Shown here one piece after another: positions 45,720-55,938 of a DNA stretch of 64,000 bases (within the stretch, counting starts at the first letter, position 1; the number at the start of each line of letters is the position of its first letter). Origin of the DNA: Mesorhizobium loti. GTDB taxonomy: Bacteria > Pseudomonadota > Alphaproteobacteria > Rhizobiales > Rhizobiaceae. Below the pieces are notes generated by a model. That model did no database searches, had not been told where the DNA came from, and saw only the letters and a program-made list of their open reading frames with translations. The position numbers were made by a program, and so were the translations under genes. The stretch is taken from contig NZ_LPWA01000001.1 of assembly GCF_001510895.1 (NCBI RefSeq), positions 62,001 to 126,000 on the forward strand. The letters run 5' to 3'.

Positions 45720-46910
45720 TCAGAAGAACGCCTGGATACCCGTCTGCGCCCTTCCGAGGATCAGCGCGTGCACGTCATGCGTGCCCTCATAGGTGTTGAC
45801 CGTCTCCAGGTTCTGCGCGTGGCGCATGACGTGGTAGCCGATCTGGATGCCGTTGCCGCCATGCATGTCGCGAGCCTGCCGTGCGATGTCGAGGGCCTTG
45901 CCGCAATTGTTGCGCTTGACGATCGAGATCATCTCCGGCGCCATCTTGCCGTCGTCCATCAGCCGGCCGACGCGCAACGAACCCTGCAGGCCGAGCGCGA
46001 TCTCGGTCTGCATGTCGGCGAGCTTCTTCTGGAAGAGCTGCGTGCCGGCAAGCGGCTTGCCGAACTGCTTGCGGTCGAGGCCGTATTGCCGCGCCCGGTG
46101 CCAGCAATCCTCGGCGGCGCCCATGGCACCCCAAGAAATGCCGTATCGCGCCCGGTTGAGGCAGCCGAACGGTCCCTTGAGCCCCGAGACATTGGGCAGC
46201 AGCGCCTCTTCGCCGACTTCGACGCCTTCCATCACCACCTCGCCGGTGATCGAGGCCCGCAGCGAGAGCTTGCCGCCGATCTTCGGCGCCGAAAGCCCCT
46301 TCATGCCTTTTTCCAGCACGAAGCCGCGGATTTGGTTGTCGTGCGCCGCCGATTTCGCCCAGACGACGAAGACGTCGGCGATCGGCGCGTTGGAGATCCA
46401 CATCTTAGAGCCGGAAAGCTTGTAGCCGTTCACCGTCTTCTCGGCGCGCGTTTTCATGCCGCCCGGGTCCGAGCCGGCGTCCGGCTCGGTCAGGCCGAAG
46501 CAGCCGATCCATTCGCCCGAGGCGAGCTTCGGCAGGTATTTCTTGCGCTGCTCTTCCGAGCCATAGGCATGGATCGGGTACATGACCAGCGACGATTGCA
46601 CGCTCATCATCGAGCGGTAGCCGGAATCGATGCGCTCAACCTCGCGCGCAACCAAGCCATAGGTCACATAGTTGGCGCCGAGCCCGCCATATTCCTCCGA
46701 GATGGTGATGCCGAGCAGACCTGCCTGGCCCATCTCGCGGAAGATCGAGGGATCGGTCTTTTCCTCGACATAGGCTTCCTCGATCCGCGGTGCCAGCTTG
46801 TCGGCGGCAAACGCGGCCGCGCCGTCGCGCACCATCCGCTCGTCCTCGGAAAGCTGATCCTCGATCAGGAAAGGATCGTTCCAGACAAAGGCGTTCTTCT
46901 CGGCGGCCAT
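45720..46910 (-). CDS. gcdH: Glutaryl-CoA dehydrogenase
   Basis: A 396-residue acyl-CoA dehydrogenase of the glutaryl-CoA type. Family segments include [32 protein letters not shown] and the catalytic Glu375 in [17 protein letters not shown]. It oxidises and decarboxylates glutaryl-CoA to crotonyl-CoA in lysine and tryptophan breakdown, with FAD. ATG 46910 is preferred over an extension to 46997. It is divergent from a LysR gene, the usual arrangement for this enzyme in proteobacteria. Confidence 0.92.
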   Translation of the reverse strand: MAAEKNAFVWNDPFLIEDQLSEDERMVRDGAAAFAADKLAPRIEEAYVEEKTDPSIFREMGQAGLLGITISEEYGGLGANYVTYGLVAREVERIDSGYRSMMSVQSSLVMYPIHAYGSEEQRKKYLPKLASGEWIGCFGLTEPDAGSDPGGMKTRAEKTVNGYKLSGSKMWISNAPIADVFVVWAKSAAHDNQIRGFVLEKGMKGLSAPKIGGKLSLRASITGEVVMEGVEVGEEALLPNVSGLKGPFGCLNRARYGISWGAMGAAEDCWHRARQYGLDRKQFGKPLAGTQLFQKKLADMQTEIALGLQGSLRVGRLMDDGKMAPEMISIVKRNNCGKALDIARQARDMHGGNGIQIGYHVMRHAQNLETVNTYEGTHDVHALILGRAQTGIQAFF

Positions 46911-47016
46911 GACCTCGGTCTCCCGGCAAAATCTTGGATTGCCCGGCTTATCCGCCTCCGCATGGAAAAAATCAAACGAAATTGCATCACTGACCAATGA
47001 GCGTTAGTAATAGATC

Positions 47017-47928
47017 ATGAACGTCCAGCGCCGTCTCTTGCCGAACATCAGCGCTCTTGCCGCCTTCGAGGCGGTGGCGCGTCTCGGCTCCTTCACCGCC
47101 GCCGCCCGCGAGCTCGATCTGACACAGGGCGCGGTAAGCCGGCAGATCAGCCTTTTGGAAGAGCAGTTCGGCCGCCGGCTGTTCGAGCGCGACAGCCGCA
47201 ATGTCCGGCTCTCAACTTCTGGCGAGATCTATGCCGAAGCGGTGCGCTCGGCGCTTGGCCAGTTGCGCGACGCCGCACTCGGATTGATGAGCAATCGGCA
47301 TAGCGGCGTTCTCAACCTCGCCATCCTGCCGACCTTCGGCACGCGCTGGCTGATGCCGCTGATCCCGGATTTCGTCGCCCGCCACCCCGACATCACCATC
47401 AACTTCGCCACCCGCATCGGCCGCTTCGACTTCGCCCGCGAGCGGCTCGACGCCGCGATCCATCACGGCATGCCCGATTGGCCGGATGCGGACTGCACGC
47501 TTCTGATGCGCGAGACCGTGATGCCGGTGGTTTCGCCAGAATTCCTGGCCAGCCGCGACATCGCTACGCCGGCCGATATCACCCGCTTGCCGCTGCTGCA
47601 CATGGCGACGCGCCCTGGCGCCTGGAGCGAATGGTTCGAAGAGCAGGGTCTCAGCGCGCCGACCGGTCCCGGCATGCAGTTCGAGCAATTCGGCACGGTC
47701 GCCCAGGCCTGCATGGCAGGCCTCGGCGTGGCGCTGCTGCCGGAAATCCTGATCGCCGGCGAATTGCAGCGCGGCCAGTTGGTGTTAGCGCCCGGCCAAC
47801 CGATGCAGAGCCGCAGCGCCTACTATCTGGTCGTGCCGCACGACAAGCGCGGCCACCCGCCGGTCGCCGGTTTTCGCGACTGGCTCTTGGGTCAGGTTGA
47901 AAAGGAGCCGGCTTTCCTGGCGTGGTAG
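47017..47928 (+). CDS. LysR family regulator (GcvA-like), probable regulator of gcdH
   Basis: A 303-residue LysR protein. The N-terminal HTH (FEAVARLGSFTAAARELDLTQGAVSRQISLLEEQFGRRLFER, about residues 18-59) is followed by a substrate domain with LNLAILPTFGTRWLMPLIPDF, as in GcvA-type regulators. It is transcribed divergently from gcdH with 106 bases between starts, so it very likely controls gcdH, with glutarate or glutaryl-CoA as a possible signal. The 3' end touches the tex stop. Confidence 0.88.
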   Translation: MNVQRRLLPNISALAAFEAVARLGSFTAAARELDLTQGAVSRQISLLEEQFGRRLFERDSRNVRLSTSGEIYAEAVRSALGQLRDAALGLMSNRHSGVLNLAILPTFGTRWLMPLIPDFVARHPDITINFATRIGRFDFARERLDAAIHHGMPDWPDADCTLLMRETVMPVVSPEFLASRDIATPADITRLPLLHMATRPGAWSEWFEEQGLSAPTGPGMQFEQFGTVAQACMAGLGVALLPEILIAGELQRGQLVLAPGQPMQSRSAYYLVVPHDKRGHPPVAGFRDWLLGQVEKEPAFLAW

Positions 47929-50260
47929 CTACTTCCGCTTCATCGCCTCGGCGAGCGCCGCCCCGAACGCCCCCTGCTGTGCAGGCCTTTCCTGTTGCCG
48001 ATGCGGCATCGACGAGCGCGGCGCCGGCTTGCCGCCCTGATCACGCGAGCCGCCTCTCGGTGCACCGCCCTCGCCACCGTCCTTGCGCATCGACAGACTG
48101 ATACGGTTGCGCTTGATGTCGACGTCGACGACGCGCACTTTCACCACATCGCCGGCCTTCACCACCTCATGCGCATCCTTAATGAAGCGATCGGCCAGTT
48201 GCGAGACATGCACCAGCCCGTCCTGATGCACGCCGATGTCGACGAAAGCGCCGAAGGCGGCGACATTGGTGACGGTGCCTTCGAGCAGCATGCCGGGCTT
48301 CAAATCCTTGATGTCGTCGACACCCTCGGCAAAGGTTGCCGTCTTGAAGCCGGGACGCGGATCGCGTCCGGGCTTTTCCAGCTCGGCGATGATGTCGCGT
48401 ACCGTCGGCAGGCCGAAACGCTCGTCGACGAAGACGCGCGGGTCGAGCGCCTTGAGCGCGGCGCTGTCGCCCATCAGCGCGCGCACATCACGGCCGCAGG
48501 CGGCGACTATTCTTTTCGCCACGCCATAGGCTTCCGGGTGAACCGAGGAAGCATCGAGCGGCTCGGTGCCGTTCGGGATGCGCAGGAAGCCGGCGCACTG
48601 TTCGAACGCGCGAGGCCCGAGCCGGGCCACATTCAACAGGTCGCGGCGCGTCGCAAAGGGACCGCCGGCGTCACGATGCGCGACGATCGCTTCGGCAAGC
48701 GACGGGCCCAGCCCAGAAACACGTGCCAGCAGTGGCGCCGACGCGGTGTTGAGGTCGACGCCGACGGCATTGACCGCATCCTCCACCACCGCCTCCAACG
48801 AGCGGCCGAGCCGGTACTGGTCGACATCGTGCTGGTACTGGCCGACGCCGATCGACTTCGGCTCGATCTTGACCAGCTCGGCGAGCGGATCCTGCAAGCG
48901 CCTCGCGATCGACACCGCGCCGCGCAGCGACACGTCGAGGTTGGGAAATTCCGCCGCTGCCGTGGCCGAAGCGGAATAGACCGAAGCGCCAGCCTCGCTC
49001 ACGATCACCTTGAGCGGCTTCGGCCCAGAACCGGCAGACGCTCCGGCCAGCAGGTCCGACAGCATGTCGCCACCAGTTTCTCGGTCTCGCGGCTGCCCGT
49101 GCCGTTGCCGATCGATATCAGTTCCACCTTGTGCTGGCGGATGAGGGTGGCAAGTTCCGCCTGCGTGCCGCGCACATCGTTTCTCGGCGGGAACGGATAG
49201 ACCGTGGTCGTCGCCACCAGCTTGCCGGTGCCGTCGACGACCGCCACCTTGACGCCGGTGCGGATGCCCGGGTCGAGACCCATGGTCGGCCGCGAGCCGG
49301 CGGGAGCGGCAAGCAAGAGGTCCTTCAGGTTGCGGGCGAAGACATGGATCGCCTCTTCCTCGGCCCGCTCGCGCAGGTCGCGCATCAGGTCGAGCGTCAG
49401 ATGCAAGGACAGTTTTATCCGCCAGGTCCAGCCGGCGACCTCCATCAGCACTTGTCGCCCGGCAGTATGCCGCCGATCGCATAGGCATTGGCGATCATGC
49501 GTTCGACCGGCTTCACCGGCGATTGATCGTCGGCATCGACCTCGACGTCGAGCGACAGCACCTCTTCGTTGCGGCCGCGCAGCATGGCCAAGGCGCGGTG
49601 GCTGGGCACATTCGCCCAGCGTTCGACGTGGTCGAAATAGTCGGAGAATTTCGCGCCCGCCTCCTGCTTGCCGTCGACGACCCTGGCGCGCAGGAAGGCG
49701 CGTTCCTTCATATGGGCGCGCAGCTTGCCGACCAGACCGGCATTCTCGGCGAACTGCTCCGACAGGATGTCGCGCGCGCCCTCGAGCGCCGCCTTGGCGT
49801 CGGCCACTTCTTCGGTGACATAGGCGAGCGCGAGCTCCGCCGGCACCGCCGAGCGGTCGGCAAGGATCGCCTCGGCCAACGGCCCGAGCCCGCGCTCCTT
49901 GGCGATTTCGGCCTTGGTGCGGCGCTTCGGCTTATAGGGCAGGTAGATGTCCTCAAGCTCGGCCTTGGTGGCGGCCGCGGCGATCTTGGCCTCAAGGTCC
50001 TCGGTCAGCTTGCCCTGCTCGCGGATCGAACCGAGGATCGTGTCGCGGCGCGCATCGAGCTCGCGCAGATAGGCAAGCCGCTCGGAAAGGTCGCGCAACT
50101 GCGTGTCGTCGAGCCCGCCGGTGACCTCCTTGCGGTAGCGTGCCACGAACGGCACCGTCGCCCCCTCGTCCAGCAGCCCGATTGCCGCCGCGGCCTGCTC
50201 CGGCCGCGAGCCGATCTCGGCCGCGATGATTGCTGCGATGCGCTTGATGTCCGATGCCAT
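47929..50260 (-). pseudogene. tex: RNA-binding transcription accessory protein Tex, two single-base frameshifts (probably sequence error)
   Basis: Three frames together give one complete Tex protein of about 777 residues. The N-terminal part runs from ATG 50260 (SDIKRIAAIIAAEIGSRPEQ) to GILPGDK. The YqgF-like nuclease-fold part ([19 protein letters not shown]) follows. Then come the helix-hairpin-helix ([23 protein letters not shown]) and S1 domain ([28 protein letters not shown]). Single-base additions near 49447 (giving GDKWLMEVAGW) and near 49070 (giving [12 protein letters not shown]) join them. Tex is a nearly universal housekeeping protein, so real inactivation is unlikely. Confidence 0.9.
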
Positions 50261-50364
50261 GCTGGTCCCTGTAGAAAAGAGCGGCGACCATAGGCCGGGA
50301 TGCCCGTCCCGCCAACCGCGCTGTTTTCGGCTGGGAGAGAGGTCCACAGGAAAGCTCTATTTCG

Positions 50365-50559
50365 GAGGTCTGAGCCGCCCCTCACCTGCCTGCCGGCATC
50401 CTCTCCCCGTATAGTGGACGGGAGAAGGGGCCGGCCGCACCTTCGGCGCCCTTTCTTGCAACGCTGGAGATTGGCCAAACCAGTGATGACAGCGCCCCTC
50501 TCCCCGTCACTACACGGGGAGAGGATGCCGGTAGGCAGGTGACGGGCGGCTCAGACCTC
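50365..50559. repeat. Large palindromic element with about 55-bp terminal inverted repeats
   Basis: The ends GAGGTCTGAGCCGCCCCTCA and the complement ending at 50559 match over more than 50 bases with only a few differences, including the CCTCTCCCCGT arms. The core TTGCAACGCTGGAGATTGGC is shared with the element at 45492-45648. It is 195 bases long, without coding capacity, and fills most of the gap between tex and the serine hydrolase gene. It belongs to the MITE-like palindromes of rhizobia. Confidence 0.88.
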
Positions 50560-50582
50560 GAGGATCGAATGGATCACTCAAC

Positions 50583-51779
50583 TCAAACCATCCCGCTCAG
50601 CGCCTCGAAAAACCCCACGATATCGACGTCGAGCTGGTCGTCCACCGGCTCCGGCTGCGACGACATCTTGGCGATCACCACCTCGTCCCTGGGATTGACG
50701 TAAAGCCACTGCCCATGGATGCCGATGCCGCAGAAAGCGCCGCTGGCTGTGCCCATCTGGTACCATTTGTTGCGGTAGCGGCCCTTCGGGAACAGGAACG
50801 CCATCGTGCCGCGCTGCCAGGCCTCGTAGCTGCCGCCGGCGGCGACCGTGTCGCGCACCCAGGTTTCCGGCACGATACGGCGGCCATTGGCGGTGCCGCC
50901 CTGCCGCATCATCTCGCCGATGCGGGCGAGGTCGCGCGGCGTCATCGACATGCCGCCGGCGGTGCGCGCTGTGCCTTCCATGTCGACCGTTATCGACATT
51001 TCGTTGGCGGCGCCGAGCGGCAGCCACAGTTTCTCGCTGAGCAGGTCGTTGACGCGCTTTCCGGATGCCCGCTCCACCAGGATGCCGAGCATATCGGAAT
51101 TCGGCGAGCGGTAGCGATAGGTCTGGCCGTGCGGCTCGGCGAGGCGCTGGATCGTCAACAGGAAAGCCGCAAGGCTTTCCGAGCCGCCGCCGGGATTCCA
51201 AAGCGTCGCGCGGCGATAGCGAGCGAAGGCGCTCTCCGGATCGAGATAGGCTTCCTCGAAATCGAGGCTGACGGTCATGTCGAGCACGTTGCGCACGCTG
51301 GCATCGCCATAGGCCGAGCCCTTGGCTTCGGGAATGTAGTGCGTCACCGGCGCTTCCACGTCGAATACGTCTTCGCCTTCCAGGATGCCGGCGAGAACCG
51401 CCGTCAACGACTTGCTGATCGAGAAGATGATATGTCGCTGGCCGAACGGCATGTGCGGCGCCGACCAGTCGCCGACCAGCCTGCCGCTCTTCATGATCGC
51501 CAGACCGTCGGTGTCGGAGCGTTTGAGGAAGGCCTCGACGGTTTCGGAGCCACCAGCCAAGCCCACCTTCTCGCCGAGCAAACTTGCAAGCGATTTGGCT
51601 TGCTCCTCGCCACCGGGCGCGGCCGCGACATGCACCGACGGCACCAGTTCGCCGACATTCTGGAACGACCATCGGCTGAACGGCGTCAGCCGCCAATTGT
51701 CGAGCCGCACATCCTTGCGGGCAAAGCCGTACTTGGTCTCGAACGCAGTCTTGCCGGCCACGATTGTCTCCCGCATCAT
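50583..51779 (-). CDS. Serine hydrolase, beta-lactamase/6-aminohexanoate-dimer hydrolase-like
   Basis: A 398-residue protein of the beta-lactamase-related serine hydrolase family. The SxxK motif is FSISKSLT with Ser120 and Lys123. A Tyr-containing second motif lies in YRYRSPNSDMLGILVERASG. The sequence resembles 6-aminohexanoate-dimer hydrolase (NylB) type amidases and no signal peptide is seen. It is the last gene of a seven-gene operon with a polyamine-type ABC transporter, and it lies 13 bases after a paralogue. The substrate is probably an amide; which one is unknown. Confidence 0.85.
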   Translation of the reverse strand: MMRETIVAGKTAFETKYGFARKDVRLDNWRLTPFSRWSFQNVGELVPSVHVAAAPGGEEQAKSLASLLGEKVGLAGGSETVEAFLKRSDTDGLAIMKSGRLVGDWSAPHMPFGQRHIIFSISKSLTAVLAGILEGEDVFDVEAPVTHYIPEAKGSAYGDASVRNVLDMTVSLDFEEAYLDPESAFARYRRATLWNPGGGSESLAAFLLTIQRLAEPHGQTYRYRSPNSDMLGILVERASGKRVNDLLSEKLWLPLGAANEMSITVDMEGTARTAGGMSMTPRDLARIGEMMRQGGTANGRRIVPETWVRDTVAAGGSYEAWQRGTMAFLFPKGRYRNKWYQMGTASGAFCGIGIHGQWLYVNPRDEVVIAKMSSQPEPVDDQLDVDIVGFFEALSGMV

Positions 51780-51792
51780 TTATCTTTGATTG

Positions 51793-52988
51793 TCAGGCGA
51801 GCGCCGCGGCGATGGCGTGCACGGCCCTCAGCGTCGCCACCGAATAGGCGGAATTGAGGAAATCCGGGTAGGTCGAGAGCTTCACCACGACCATCCGGTG
51901 CTCCCAGTTGATATGGATCATCTGGCCGAACACGCCCTTGCACATCAGCGAGCGCGAGCGCGAATCCTCGATCCAGAACTGGTTGCGATAGCTGCCGTCC
52001 GGCAGGCTGGGGCTGAAATTCGACCCATGCTTGCCGGTGCGCGTCGCCTCGATCCACTCGGCCGGGATCACGCCGCCGCCATTGTCGAGGATCAGCTGGC
52101 CGAAGCGGCCATAGTCGCGCAGCGTCGCGTTGAAGCCGCCCTCGGCCAGCGCGTAGCCGGCGCTGTCGACGGTGAAGCAGGCGCTTTCGTCGGCGCCGAG
52201 CTTCTGCCACAGTTCTTCCGAAACCAGTTGCGCCAGGCGCTTGCCGCTCACCCGCTCCATGATGAAGGCGAGCACATCGGTTTCGATCGAGCGGTATTCG
52301 AAGGCTCCCCATGCGGCCGCACCTTGTCCTTCAGCCGCAGGATCAGCTCAAACATATGGGACGGCCATTGGAAGTCGGGATCGCTGCCCGGCGGGATCGG
52401 CTTCCAGCCACTGGCGACGTCGACCTGACCGATTTCGGAATAGCGGTCGGTGTATTCCTCGGAGAAGCGCACGCCGGTCGTCATGTCGAGCACTTGCTGC
52501 ACGGTGGCGCCGGCCCAACCGGTCTCGCCGAGCTCCGGCAGATAATTGGTCACAAGCTTGGCCGGGTCGATCAGGCCGCTTCCGACCAGAATGCCGAACA
52601 CGGAGCCGGTGACCGACTTCGCCATCGATTGCGACAGATGCAGGGAGCGCTCATCCATGCCGTTGAAGTAGCGCTCATAGGCTATCCTGCCGTCCTTCAG
52701 CACCAGGAAGCCGTCGGCATAGGTCTCGTCGAGCAACCCGGCGAGTGTCGTCGCGTCACCTTTGCTGTCCACCACTGACAGGCCATCAAGATCGACATCG
52801 GCGCGATCGAGGCGACGGCGATGGCCGTGGCCGCGCCATACTTCCACCGTCGGCAGGACCTCGCGGATGTTCTGGAAGGCCCAGCGGTTCCAGGGGCCCC
52901 TGTCCCAATCGAGCTTCGGCGGCACCATCGCCGGCGGCGAACCCTGCATGATCGGCGGCCGCGGATCGGAGTTGCGGTAAGACGTCAT
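51793..52988 (-). pseudogene. Serine hydrolase, second beta-lactamase-like paralogue, one single-base frameshift (probably sequence error)
   Basis: From ATG 52988 (GGAGG upstream) the frame gives a family member with the SxxK motif in LSQSMAKSVTG and runs to KDKVRPHGE. It then resumes in another frame with AFEYRSIETDVLAFIMERVSGKRL. One extra base near 52305 restores a protein of about 398 residues, the same length as the paralogue downstream. Both have the N-terminal segment with RWxFQN(I/V)xE. The pair probably arose by duplication and acts on related amides. Conserved throughout, so the break is likely an artefact. Confidence 0.83.
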
Positions 52989-53000
52989 CGAATCCTCCGG

Positions 53001-53045
53001 TGCATGTCGCCCAAAAGTGCGCAGCGGATTTGGGAAACGACATGC
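53001..53045. repeat. Short dispersed palindromic repeat, second copy
   Basis: TGCATGTCGCCCAAAAGTGC and GGATTTGGGAAACGACATGC form an element with GCATGTCG/CGACATGC ends. It is nearly identical to 3501-3545. It lies just upstream of the serine hydrolase start, between the binding-protein stop and that gene, within the operon. Confidence 0.75.
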
Positions 53046-53109
53046 GCAAAAGACAAAGACACAAGAAAGGGAGGCCGGAGCCTCCCCTCCTTCATGCTTT
53101 TTGGCGGAG

Positions 53110-54138
53110 CTATTTGCGCAGGTTGGTCCAGATCTTGTTGTAGATCTCCACCACTTCCGGCGGGCACGGCGGTACAAACTCGGGCGTCGGCGAGCCGGCC
53201 GGCGGGCTGATTTCCGGCGAGTTGGCGAACTCCGCAGGCAGGAATTTGTGGCTGCCGGCGATGCCGTTGTCGTAGCCGGCGAAATCCGAGATCAGCGCCG
53301 CGTTTTCCGGATCCATGACGAAGTCCTGGAACAGCTTGGCGTTCTCGAGGTTCTTGGCGCCCTTCAACACGGCGACATTGTCCATCCAGCCCTCGATGCC
53401 TTCCTTCGGATAGGCATATTTGATGGCCGGCATCGTCTTGCGGGAGCGGTAGGTGGCGCCGTTCCACTGCTCGGTCACGACCACGTCGCCGGAGGTGATC
53501 TTGGTGATGGTGTCGTAGCTGAAGGTCTTCCACGACGGCTTGGCGGCCATCAAAAGATCGTTGATCTTTTTCAAATTGGCCTTGTCGGCGCCGCAGCGCG
53601 GAACGCCGGCATAGCGCTCGGCGGCGTGCATGACGGTGTTGACGTCGTCGAGCACGTTGATCTGGCCCTTCAGTTCATCCGGCGGGTTGAACAGGATCGC
53701 CAGCGTATTGATGTCGCCCTTGAACTTGTCGGTGTTGACGGCAAACGCTGTCGTGCCGAACTGCCACGGCGCGGTATAGTGCCTGCCGGAGTCCCAATAG
53801 ATGTCGACGAAACGCGGATCGATGTTCTTGCCGTTCGGCATCGCGTTGGGCTCGGTCTTTTCGAGAAGGCCCTCTTCGACCATGATCTTCACCGTGTAGT
53901 CGGACGGCACCACGATGTCGTAGCCGGAATTGCCGGCGCGCACCTTCGACAGCATGGTTTCGTTGGAATCATAGTCGTCCAGCGTCACCTTGACGTTGTA
54001 CAGCTTCTCGAACTTTTCGATCAGCTTGGGGTTGGTGTAGTCGCCCCAGTTGTAGATGTGCAGTTCGCCGTCGGCGAGCGCAGGCACTGCCCACAAAAGC
54101 ACGGCCGCGGAAACGGCCGCCATCAGTTTTCCAGACAT
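53110..54138 (-). CDS. Polyamine-type ABC transporter substrate-binding protein (PotD/PotF-like)
   Basis: A 342-residue periplasmic binding protein. A signal peptide of about 22 residues (SAAVLLWAVPALA-DG) is followed by the family opening GELHIYNWGDYTNPKLIEKFEKLYNVKV and YDIVVPSDYTVKIMVEEGLLEK. The family binds spermidine, putrescine or similar amines, but members for other cationic solutes exist. The gene follows potC-like and precedes the serine hydrolases in one operon. I infer uptake of an amine or amide that the hydrolases then process. Confidence 0.9.
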   Translation of the reverse strand: MSGKLMAAVSAAVLLWAVPALADGELHIYNWGDYTNPKLIEKFEKLYNVKVTLDDYDSNETMLSKVRAGNSGYDIVVPSDYTVKIMVEEGLLEKTEPNAMPNGKNIDPRFVDIYWDSGRHYTAPWQFGTTAFAVNTDKFKGDINTLAILFNPPDELKGQINVLDDVNTVMHAAERYAGVPRCGADKANLKKINDLLMAAKPSWKTFSYDTITKITSGDVVVTEQWNGATYRSRKTMPAIKYAYPKEGIEGWMDNVAVLKGAKNLENAKLFQDFVMDPENAALISDFAGYDNGIAGSHKFLPAEFANSPEISPPAGSPTPEFVPPCPPEVVEIYNKIWTNLRK

Positions 54139-54185
54139 TCTATGTTCTCCTTGCCTTCCCATTGTTTTGTGTTGGAGCTCACGGG

Positions 54186-54998
54186 TCATTTGGCGCGTCG
54201 GCGCGCGATCAGGAACGAGACCGAGACGAACAGGATCGACACCAAAAGCAGGATGGTGGAGATGGCGTTGATCTCCGGCGTCATCGGACGCCGGATCTGG
54301 TTCCAGATGTAGAGGGGCAGCGTCGTCTGGCCGGGGCCGGCGACAAGCTGCGTGATGGTGAAATCGTCGAAGGAGACGATGAAGGCGAGCGCCGCGCCCG
54401 ACATGATGCCGGGCACCAGCAGCGGCAGCGTGATGCGCTTGAAGGTGTTCCACGGCGTCGCATAGAGGTCTGCCGCCGCATATTCCAGCGTCAGGTCCAT
54501 GTCCTCCAGCCGCGCCCGGATCGGCATATAGGCGAAGGGGATGCAGAACACGGTGTGGGCAAGGATCAGGTTGCCGATGCCGAAGTTCAGCCCGAACGTG
54601 CCGGCGATCAGCGCGAAGAAGGAGAGCGTCGCCACCGCCGTGATGATCTCCGGCACCATCAGCGGCAGGTTGATGACCATGAACGCCGCGGCCAAACCGC
54701 GCCATGGCTTCACCCTGGTCATGCCGATCGCCGCAAGCGTCGCGCAGATGGTCGAGACGATCGTCGCGGTCACCGAGATGATCAGCGTGTTGCGGGCCGC
54801 GCTGTGGAACTCATCGTTGAGCAGCGCGCTGCCGTACCATTTGAGTGTGACGCCTTCCCAATGCGTGACCAGCGAGCCGCTGTTCAGCGAGAAGATCATC
54901 AGGATCAGCACCGGCACATAGAGCACCAGCAGGCAGATGATGGCGATCGAGCGGAAGCCCGGCTGGTCCTTGATGTCGATGGTGCGGGGCTCAGCCAT
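54186..54998 (-). CDS. Polyamine-type ABC transporter permease (PotC-like)
   Basis: A 270-residue permease with about six transmembrane segments, the first at residues 15-38 (IAIICLLVLYVPVLILMIFSL). The EAA loop is EYAAADLYATPWNTFKRITLPLLVPG. It starts within the end of the PotB-like gene (8-base overlap) and ends 47 bases before the binding-protein gene. As one of two channel subunits, it completes an ATPase-permease-permease-binding protein set. Confidence 0.9.
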   Translation of the reverse strand: MAEPRTIDIKDQPGFRSIAIICLLVLYVPVLILMIFSLNSGSLVTHWEGVTLKWYGSALLNDEFHSAARNTLIISVTATIVSTICATLAAIGMTRVKPWRGLAAAFMVINLPLMVPEIITAVATLSFFALIAGTFGLNFGIGNLILAHTVFCIPFAYMPIRARLEDMDLTLEYAAADLYATPWNTFKRITLPLLVPGIMSGAALAFIVSFDDFTITQLVAGPGQTTLPLYIWNQIRRPMTPEINAISTILLLVSILFVSVSFLIARRRAK

Positions 54999-55938
54999 GC
55001 TGCACCTTCCCCGACGTGTTGCGGACGTAAAAGAAGAGCGCCACCAGCACCGCGGCCATCAGGATCAGCGCCTGCGCGCAGCCGAGCGGCCAGTTGCGCC
55101 CCGACCCGAATTGCTGGGCAATGAGGTCGCCGATCATCAGGTGGACGCCGCCACCCAGGATCAGCGGCGTGACATAGGCGCCGAGCGCCGGGATGAAGAC
55201 CAGCAGGCAGCCGGCGATGATGCCGGGTTTGGACAGCGGAATGATCACCCGCCAAAGCACCTGGCGGCGCGTGGCGTAGAGATCGTAGGCCGCCTCAATC
55301 AGCCGGAAGTCGAGCTTTTCCAGGCTCGAATAGAGCGGCAGCACCATGAACGGCAGGAAGGCGTAGAGCAGGCCGAGTTGGATTGCGAAGTTGGTGTAGA
55401 GCATGGTGATCGGCTTATCGATCACGCCCAATGCCAGCAGCGCGTTGTTGATGAGGCCCTCGTCGCGGATGATGAACATGATCGCCAGTGTGCGCACCAG
55501 AAGGTTCGACCAGAACGGAATGGTGATCAGAAGCACCCACCAGTTGCGCTGCGCCGGCGGCCTGGTCGCCATGAAATAGGCGGTCGGGAAACCAAGCAGC
55601 AGGCAGATCACCGTCGTCACCACCGCGAACAGGAACGAGCGCAGGTAGATGATCAGGAAATCCGGCGTGAATTGCAGCGTGTCGTCGAAGATGTCGCGCT
55701 GGAACAGGAAGTTCAGATAGGCGTCGGTCGAGAACTGCCACTGCACGCCGCCATAGGGCGCGGCGGCAAGGAACGAATAGACGCAGATGATGATGAGCGG
55801 CAGCACGCCGAAAATGCCGATGATGATCAGCGCCGGCAGCGATAGCAGCCGGTTGCGCCGCGCGCCGGCTTTCACCGCCTGGGCTTCGAACGACGCGGCC
55901 TTGGAAAGCGTGGTTGGGGAGAGCGTGGCGGTCGTCAT
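54991..55938 (-). CDS. Polyamine-type ABC transporter permease (PotB-like)
   Basis: A 315-residue permease. It begins with a cytoplasmic N-terminus (TTATLSPTTLSKAASFEAQA) and has transmembrane segments from residue 33 onwards (SLPALIIIGIFGVLPLIIICVYSF). The EAA loop is EAAYDLYATRRQVLWRVIIPLSKPG. Its start overlaps the ATPase stop by one base, and its end overlaps the PotC-like gene by 8 bases. Membership of the polyamine importer class is clear; the ligand is not. Confidence 0.9.
   Translation of the reverse strand: MTTATLSPTTLSKAASFEAQAVKAGARRNRLLSLPALIIIGIFGVLPLIIICVYSFLAAAPYGGVQWQFSTDAYLNFLFQRDIFDDTLQFTPDFLIIYLRSFLFAVVTTVICLLLGFPTAYFMATRPPAQRNWWVLLITIPFWSNLLVRTLAIMFIIRDEGLINNALLALGVIDKPITMLYTNFAIQLGLLYAFLPFMVLPLYSSLEKLDFRLIEAAYDLYATRRQVLWRVIIPLSKPGIIAGCLLVFIPALGAYVTPLILGGGVHLMIGDLIAQQFGSGRNWPLGCAQALILMAAVLVALFFYVRNTSGKVQHG

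Noticed and set aside
46911..47016. A classical LysR T-N11-A operator in the gcdH promoter region
   Set aside because: A weak TTGCATCACTGACCAA segment is visible, but its symmetry is poor and it could not be supported as an operator.
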